Assembly (NCBI GenBank): GCA_039096225.1
Contig: JBBPEB010000013.1
Location: 275,501 to 339,500 of the forward strand
Direction: 5' to 3'
From: Blastocystis sp. Blastoise
Taxonomy: Eukaryota; Sar; Bigyra; Opalinata; Blastocystidae
DNA length: 64,000 nucleotides
Part shown: positions 57,301 to 64,000 of the stretch, one piece after another
How the letters are laid out: each line of letters starts with the position of its first letter
How positions within the stretch are numbered: position 1 is the first letter of the stretch
Made by a program: the position numbers and the translations under genes
The notes under the pieces: model-generated
The model's database searches: none
Seen by the model: the letters and a program-made list of their open reading frames with translations, nothing else
What the model was told of the DNA's origin: nothing

Positions 57301-58746
57301 GATGAAGTTGATCTTTCTGAATGCTGTATATAGTTTAATTATTTATATGTTGCTGTTTTTATATTTATTTATTTATTCATTCATATTTATTTATTTATAT
57401 TTATTTATTTATATATTCATATTTATTTATTCATATTAATTTATTTATTCATATTTATTATTGAATATATTATTCAATCTATCGGAATTCATATATATTA
57501 TACATATTTCATCATTTATACCCTATCCTTACTTTGAAATTTACACATTATATAATTATATAAATTTTTAAAATAAAATTCTATGAATATAAATATATAT
57601 AGTATCTATTTCCAGCTATGAAGGTGATTCTAGAATGTTCCATAAAGTTTCCTATCAAACTATAACAGCAAATGAAATTGATGATACTATTGTATATAAA
57701 TATATTCGAAATATTCTTAAACAAGAAGGATATTATTTATCAGATTTACAAGTATCCCCTCATTACGATTATGTTAATGAAGTATATATTAATCATTTAT
57801 TAATCATTTATTAATCATTTATTAATCATATATTAATCATGTTTTTAATGATGCGTTAATTATTATTTCATATCAATCTTTTCTATTCTTGTTATTCCCT
57901 ATATTTTCTTTATATATATATATACTAGATACCTATATAATAATACTCTTTCAATAGTCATCTTATTCCTTAACCATCCAGTATTATTATCATACAAATC
58001 GACAATATAAAACACATTGTAAGAATAGTATGAGTCATCATTTCAATTCTCTCCTTTCAACTATATCTTCTATAAAACCTGATGTTATTAATCCTTTTAT
58101 AAAAATTGATGCAGACCCTACTAATTATGCTGAATATGAAAGTGTCTCCATGTGTTATAATCCTATTACTAATGAACCATTCCCTCTTCAAACTTATTCA
58201 CCAACTACTTCCTATTGTCCTATATATAAGGGTCAGAAGAGTTTCTATAAGAGTTACTATTGCTCTCAAATAGGTTACTCTATGGTTCCTGTATTTGATC
58301 GATATATATTCTGTGATTCTCCTCAAATATCAACAATTGATCCTTCTGCAAAATTACTATTAACTATTCATAATATTACAATCAATAAAATACATTGCCA
58401 ACATCGCCTTTTCTTTATTAAGAAATTATCTCTTCTTCCAGATAAACGATATTTTATCACAAAATTCTCATTAGATCGTATGCAATACATATATAAGAAT
58501 GATGAGAATGTATTAGAAATAGAAGTTCGTTATTCTTCTCCTGTACTTAATAATGATATGATCTCATATATGAATCAGTTATTCAGTAATGACTTCTATA
58601 TGCTATATAACCTTATAGATATGACAGACTCTCCTAATTTATATATAGTTATTCAAGAACATTCTATTGTAACTAATGATCTTATCGGTGATAATAGCAT
58701 TATTATTAATAACTTAGAAGAACAACGACGTTTAAGAGGTCAGTAA
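51396..58746 (+). CDS. Giant secreted putative Ig-domain (He_PIG-like) protein
   Basis: Exons 51396-51441, 51480-51690, 51735-51862, 51904-52180, 52303-52332, 52386-52492, 52583-57325, 57624-57781 and 57958-58746; 2162 aa. Signal peptide MKKIILFVFLTLGSI followed by Thr-Ala-Ala-Gly. Tyr/Thr/Ser-rich beta-like sequence with many NxS/T sites. Putative-Ig (He_PIG) signatures appear as LPLGLTMDSSYRITGVP near residue 1655 and LPKPLTVTSDGYLMGTVP near 1125. A Cys-rich block follows (CPQDDTWPETK, CSVCTNG, CNHCSD, GQWDEVDLSECC). I see no transmembrane segment after the signal peptide. Exon 7 alone is 4743 bp and lacks the TA-type introns seen elsewhere. Similar Ig-like surface proteins occur in several protists; function (adhesion or cyst coat) is inference. 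The junction 57325/57624 uses an AG 12 bases past the first one because only that keeps the frame. Confidence 0.75.
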
Positions 58747-59557
58747 ATAGATTTCTAAATCTTTATGTGTATCTTTAATTATTTATTTATATACTACTTT
58801 TATTGTTTTTTTAAATTAAAAACTTGTTATTTCTAAATGTATATCTTTAGCCACATTTAATTGTTTTATATGTATGAAAACTAATTCTAATTTATCTATA
58901 TTATATATTCAAAATATTATTAAATAATTGTATCTTTTTTATTATTGTAATATAATTACAATAAAATCCTCTTGTATATATCACGAATATTTATTCATAT
59001 TATAATATTGTATGCTATATAGATTAGTTTTACATATATATATAGTTTAGTTACCCGTAATTATTAAATAACTAATCATTTTTATAAACAGAAAAGTATA
59101 ATTATATAACATGAATCTAATAAATATACACATAATAAATTTAAAAGAACAGATACATAAATATTAAACGAAATCATAAAAAATATCAAGAGAACTAACA
59201 ATATGAATATGTATATATATCTATTATTCACAAAGAATAATAATACATGAAAACAGTTTATTAATACAGATAGTGATAGTAATATATATAATAGAATGAG
59301 AAAAATGAATAATAGCATAGATAGGAAAAGAGCAAATACCTTATAATAAAAAGAGTTATAATCTATATGTAGAAGAAAAAACACATAGAATTCAACAGAA
59401 AAAAAATACTTAAATTATATATATTTATGATAAACAAAATATATATAATTATACTGAAAAAAATAAGGTAAATGCTATTTTATAATAATTATTAAGAGAA
59501 TATATAGATATAATATTGACGAAAAATGTCTGAATAATGAAAAAATAGACAAAGAAA
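58747..59557. other. Intergenic, convergent 3' flanks
   Basis: 810 bp, T/A-rich. A hydrophobic minus-strand frame at 59082-59384 lacks coding character. Confidence 0.6.
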
Positions 59558-60040
59558 CTACCAATCTGTATAGAAATGATTTTTTCCTAAGGAGCACTCG
59601 ATATACGAAACACAACTATAATATCCTACTTCTAAAAACATACTTGTAGCTCCATTTCCCACGGTTAATTTCAATTCATATAAAAGTCGATTCCAATTAC
59701 TAGAGAATGTTCCAATATGAATAGAACTATATAAGGAATGATATAGATTAGCTAATGATAATAATGTAATATTAGATTGTTGATAAAGTTGATCAAATGC
59801 ATAATTATATCGTTGTTGACTTGAGAAATAAACAAGGGAATCTTGTGAAGATAAATGGGATTGAATATAATGAATAGATTCTATATCATCTGAATTTAAA
59901 AATATTAATAAAGAATTTTGTTTTAAATAATGATGTAATAAAAATAAAGGTGATATATATTCTTTTGCGGATATTAATTTCATTTCTTTGTTTTTATCTC
60001 CGTGGCGAATATGAATATCTACATCATAAATGTACTCATT

Positions 60041-60054
60041 ATTCCCGTGGGAAT
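60041..60054. other. Iterated palindrome, near-perfect 14-bp copy
   Basis: ATTCCCGTGGGAAT inside the fucosyltransferase-like coding region, with one mismatch to a perfect palindrome at the centre. A second CCGTGG copy lies 45 bp away at 60000-60005. Confidence 0.7.
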
Positions 60055-60630
60055 CATTATTATTATATGAATCTTTATCATAAGTATTATTCAGTTTGGA
60101 AGTATCCCTATTTTTAGATTTATGTATATTACATAAAGGGCAAGAATCACGGGAATATCTATTAATCCATTCTTGTGTTTGTTTATTCATTCTTGTCATA
60201 AATACTGCTGCTTGTATCCTCCAATAATATCTACATTCTTCTTTAGTTAATCCTTCATCTCTACAGAATACTGTTAAAAAGAATGGAATTACTGGCTTTA
60301 CAAACCATGAAGAATTTGAAATTTGTCACGTGGTTTATGAATCTTGAACTGTTTATTGGATATCAAGTTAGACAGTGTTGGAACACCGTTCGTAGAGAGA
60401 GTATGATTGGTTAATGGTTCAAAATAGCAATCATATGTATTAATAGAACAAAAAGGAGAATCAATCCAATAGCTACAGCTAAATAAGCACCAAATACATG
60501 TAACATAGATCCTAAACCTTGGCGGTCAATCCCGCCAAATAAATAGAGTGAAGAATTAGTTTGAGTAGAAAATTGAGATTTCCAGATTCTATGTTGTATA
60601 TAATAAGTACCATATAAAGGATTATAAAAA

Positions 60631-61053
<423 letters not shown>

Positions 61054-61974
61054 GATCTTTCCAATAATAACTGGAATCAGGAAATGATGTATAGAGCTCT
61101 GTATATTTCCTTGATTTTTCATGGAATCTTATAAAGAAGTGATTAGCTCTAAAAGTATACTGTTTATAATGAAAAAGAGGATAGAAATAGTCGAAGAAAT
61201 GTAATGGTGGGAAATTAGAAGATAGAAGATATATGTTGATAGAAAGATGAAGTAGGATTATGATTAGATTTAATACAATCATATAATAAAGATAGAGATC
61301 TATTCTTGTATATGATATCTCTAGATATATAAAAATAAAGAAAAATAGTTATTTATATATTTATTATTCTTATAAGTATACTATTATTTTTAAATAACTA
61401 TATATATATATACTTTATATTAGATATAGATTGAGGAGTAACATCGAAATAATTTGATTGATAGTGAATAAACTCTTGTGGCTTACTATTTATTATAATA
61501 AGACAATAATGTTGAAAAAGAAAAGAAATCATAATATTTTAAAATAGCAAAAGATATATATTCATATAAATACGATAGTTTTGTTGTACAGAGGCTTTTC
61601 CTTTGTTCTTGTTTACTTAATATGTGAATTGATTCTATATTTGATGCAATGTTTCTATATAAAAACTATTAATATATAGAATTTAAATTATAAACTGAAT
61701 AATTCACAAAAAAAATATATACAATATACTTTTCATATGATAATTTGCTATCTGTATGTAACTTCTCATGATCACTTGTTTTATTGTTTCTCAACTGAAT
61801 GGAAGACTCATAAAGAAATCGATAATCAGAAATTTGAATAGATTCCAAATCGAATTTTCGTATATAATTAGCCTTAATAAGTATTCTATAGTTAAATAAG
61901 CATATTTATTGATATACTTTTCTTTCGTACGCACAATAAATAACGATTATGAAAACGGACAGAAGTCGTTTCAT

Positions 61975-62880
61975 GAAAGTATCCTATATATTTAAGACTA
62001 TTGATGTACAATATGTACCTTATTCATCAGGCATATATAAAGAAAAAGGAATCACACAAAATTCTTTTTTTAAAAGAGCTCTAAGAAATTCAAAGAAAAA
62101 CACTAGAAAAAAACAAAAATTTCCGAAGAAACAGAAAAATGAAACAACACAGAAGTGTTTTCATGTGTTCACACAGTGTCAGTATATATAGTCAAAGATT
62201 TGTGTTTCTAAAAATAATTGAATCAAAGAATTCATTAATATAAGGCTATTCATAAAGTTTATAAATACCATGGGCTCATTGTTGACTACGTCACATTGAT
62301 TTATTTGTTAAATATCATTGTTGCCTGTTTTATACATAGCATATAGGTTACTTCTATATAATTTCTATTTCACAGAATTCCATGAAATGAGTAGAAGTGA
62401 ATTATTTTTTTGTATTAGGCAATTTATTTTAGTTTGTTGTTGCGAGTGAAATTCTGATGATGAAAGCATATGTTTCTGAAGTCTGAATATCTTCTAATGA
62501 AGAGTTTCTCTTCCATTTCATGTTAAATATCAAGTAGAACGACGTTATTTGAAAGAAAAATTCTTTGTTTGGTGTTTATTATATATCAATTGAAATGTCT
62601 ACAAATTTGTCATATGAATATTGATAAAAAAATGTTCTTTATTTAATTGATGACTTATAAAAGTTTTGGAATTTTTTTTATGATTTGAAATAAATAGAAG
62701 ACTCCTTGTATGTATATATACATCAATAAAAATACATGTAGATATAATTATTCAAGAAAAATAGTGAATATTATTCGTTTAACTAACAACAACAATGAAT
62801 AAAAAAACAAATAAATACATATATAAGAAAAAGAAAACCATAAAATAAAATTGGTTCTATTTGTTTTCATAGAAATAGCA
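61975..62880. other. Intergenic
   Basis: 0.9 kb between the fucosyltransferase-like 5' end and the TPR-like gene 3' end. A Lys-rich plus-strand frame at 61949-62191 overlaps the opposite gene's first exon and is not convincing. Confidence 0.5.
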
Positions 62881-63846
62881 TTATAATATAATATTATATT
62901 GTTTTAAAAGTTGTGATTTCAAAGATTCATATTCATCCTATGTATATATATATAAGTATATAGATGTAAATATATATATATGTATATATATGTTAATTAT
63001 AATATATATAAATACTAGTTCATTATTAAGTTGAAGATAATTCAATAATATCAATTGGCACGTGACATAAGGTTTGAACCACGTATCAGAATATTCCACG
63101 TGATTTGTAGCTAATAACATAGATATAATCTTTCTAATACATTTTATAGCTTCCTATATATAATAAAAGCATTATTATTATTATTATTATTAATTGTATT
63201 CTATTAATATTAATTCTGTATATATATATACAGTATATGCATTCGCGTTGGCATATATTTGACTTAAATATATCCATAAATAAACGAAATATAATGAAAT
63301 TTCTTGTTTTGAGGAAGTACTTATTTCTTTAATAAGAACTTGTCGTGAAGCATCCATTCCCGCGGGAATAACTGACGTAATAAGAGAAGTTAAAAAAATA
63401 TACTGAGATCGATACATAGAGAGACACAAAGGATAAGATTGTTTAACTGTTTTTAAAATAGAGAATGAATTCATTGGAGACTCAGGAAGTGATAGCAATG
63501 TATTTAATAAAAGTATATAAATTTGATCTTCCTGATGAGTAGGAATAGAATCACGTGATTTGAAATAGGAGCCAATAGATTTAGAGACAGTCATGTGATC
63601 ATCTCCTTCACCACAAATATAACTAGAATATTCTTGAGTTGCCAATTGGACCCAATAGCGATCTTCCCACGGGGATAAGAATAAAGCCTTAGCAATACAT
63701 GTTTTCTCCTTAATAGTCGGTTTGGTTTCTGATTTATAAGCTAGAAGTGACTACATAATATATATATATATATATGTATTGAAAAATATATATATACTTT
63801 ATAATAATAAGCATCTGATAGTTGTTTACTGAAAGTAGATGAACAA

Positions 63847-63901
<55 letters not shown>

Positions 63902-64000
63902 AGTATAGGGTATCTTTGGAACTGTCTCCATCCCTGAAGAATAAGTTGATCAATAAATCGATTTATTTGAGAGTAAGAGAAGGAGGAAGAAGATGTATAT
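62881..64000 (-). CDS. TPR-like protein, C-terminal part (possible SKI3/TTC37), truncated by window edge
   Basis: Exons 63901-64000 (partial), 63798-63848, 63232-63750, 63016-63153 and 62881-62937, continuous frame. About 288 residues are visible. The blocks KTCIAKALFLSPWEDRYWVQLA and KEISTSSKQEISLYFVYLWIYLSQIYAN have the helix-pair spacing of tetratricopeptide repeats. The AL-LSPWE--YW-LA pattern recalls the Ski3/TTC37 C-terminus, a scaffold of the cytoplasmic SKI RNA-decay complex. That identity is a guess; TPR-like fold is better supported. Two strong palindrome copies (63360 and 63667) lie in exon 3 and encode IPAGM and SPWED. Confidence 0.5.
63356..63369. other. Iterated palindrome, perfect 14-bp copy
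   Basis: ATTCCCGCGGGAAT, a perfect palindrome inside the TPR-like coding exon. Best representative of the motif described in the findings. Confidence 0.8.
63849..63900. repeat. (TA)n run forming a whole intron
   Basis: The 52-bp intron between the first two visible exons of the TPR-like gene is an uninterrupted TA dinucleotide run bounded by GT and AG. Confidence 0.95.

Noticed and set aside
59082-59384. 100-aa hydrophobic minus-strand frame resembling a membrane protein
   Set aside because: A+T-driven Leu/Phe/Ile string in a 3' intergenic region without conserved features.
61949-62191. 80-aa Lys-rich plus-strand frame
   Set aside because: It overlaps the opposite-strand first exon and signal peptide of the fucosyltransferase-like gene; low-complexity Lys content and no splice or motif support.

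Overview
The window comes from a nuclear genome of a very A+T-rich (by eye about one fifth G+C), intron-rich unicellular eukaryote. Genes carry many short GT-AG introns that nearly all begin GTATAT and end TATAG. Introns hold long (AAT)n, (TA)n and (TTTA)n arrays, and several proteins carry long poly-Asn runs. Single genes mark a typical eukaryote: ORC1 with a BAH domain, ALG3, GMPPB, TRAPPC4, ELP6, a DDX49-type helicase, a Hakai-type RING protein, and a complex I assembly factor that implies a respiring or reduced mitochondrion. I cannot place the lineage. Dictyostelids, some chytrids and some stramenopiles look superficially similar, but no gene here decides it.

Layout. 1-974 (+): 3' part of a PHO80/PCL-type cyclin. 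1631-3496 (-): NDUFAF5. 4319-10239 (-): a 22-exon protein with ubiquitin-like domains, a coiled coil and leucine-rich repeats. 11601-13160 (+): BTB/T1-TLDc protein. 14113-16667 (-): ALG3. 16935-18445 (-): nicotinamidase. 18700-20483 (-): secreted GH29 alpha-L-fucosidase. 21484-24972 (-): Asn/Ser/Thr-rich protein. 25131-27108 (-): TBC-domain Rab GAP. 27784-29037 (+): archease. 29379-32964 (-): 999-aa SAM methyltransferase with an RDYNNN tail. 33228-35253 (+): DDX49/Dbp8 helicase. 35588-36668 (+): Hakai-like RING protein. 37137-40629 (-): ORC1. 41376-41816 (-): small unknown protein. 42090-43342 (+): ELP6. 43814-45583 (-): GMPPB. 46668-47336 (-): TRAPPC4. 47571-49756 (+): C2H2 zinc finger fused to PP2C. 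51396-58746 (+): secreted 2162-aa Ig-like protein. 59558-61974 (-): FUT8-like fucosyltransferase, apparently damaged. 62881-64000 (-): C-terminal part of a TPR-like protein.

Most are unlinked housekeeping genes. The only functional theme is glycobiology: ALG3 and GMPPB (mannose donors and N-glycan assembly), a fucosyltransferase-like gene and a fucosidase. Exon models were built by hand from splice sites, frame and family alignment. For nearly every complete gene the summed exon length is divisible by three.

Two things stand out. (1) A CpG-containing palindrome, core CC(G/A)(C/T)GG with best form ATTCCCGCGGGAAT, occurs at least 19 times, far above chance for this composition. It appears in coding sequence in all three codon registers, and every intergenic copy lies 120-165 bp upstream of a start codon. 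(2) Intron ends are self-complementary TA tracts, and a few introns in otherwise conserved genes lack the GT or AG entirely.
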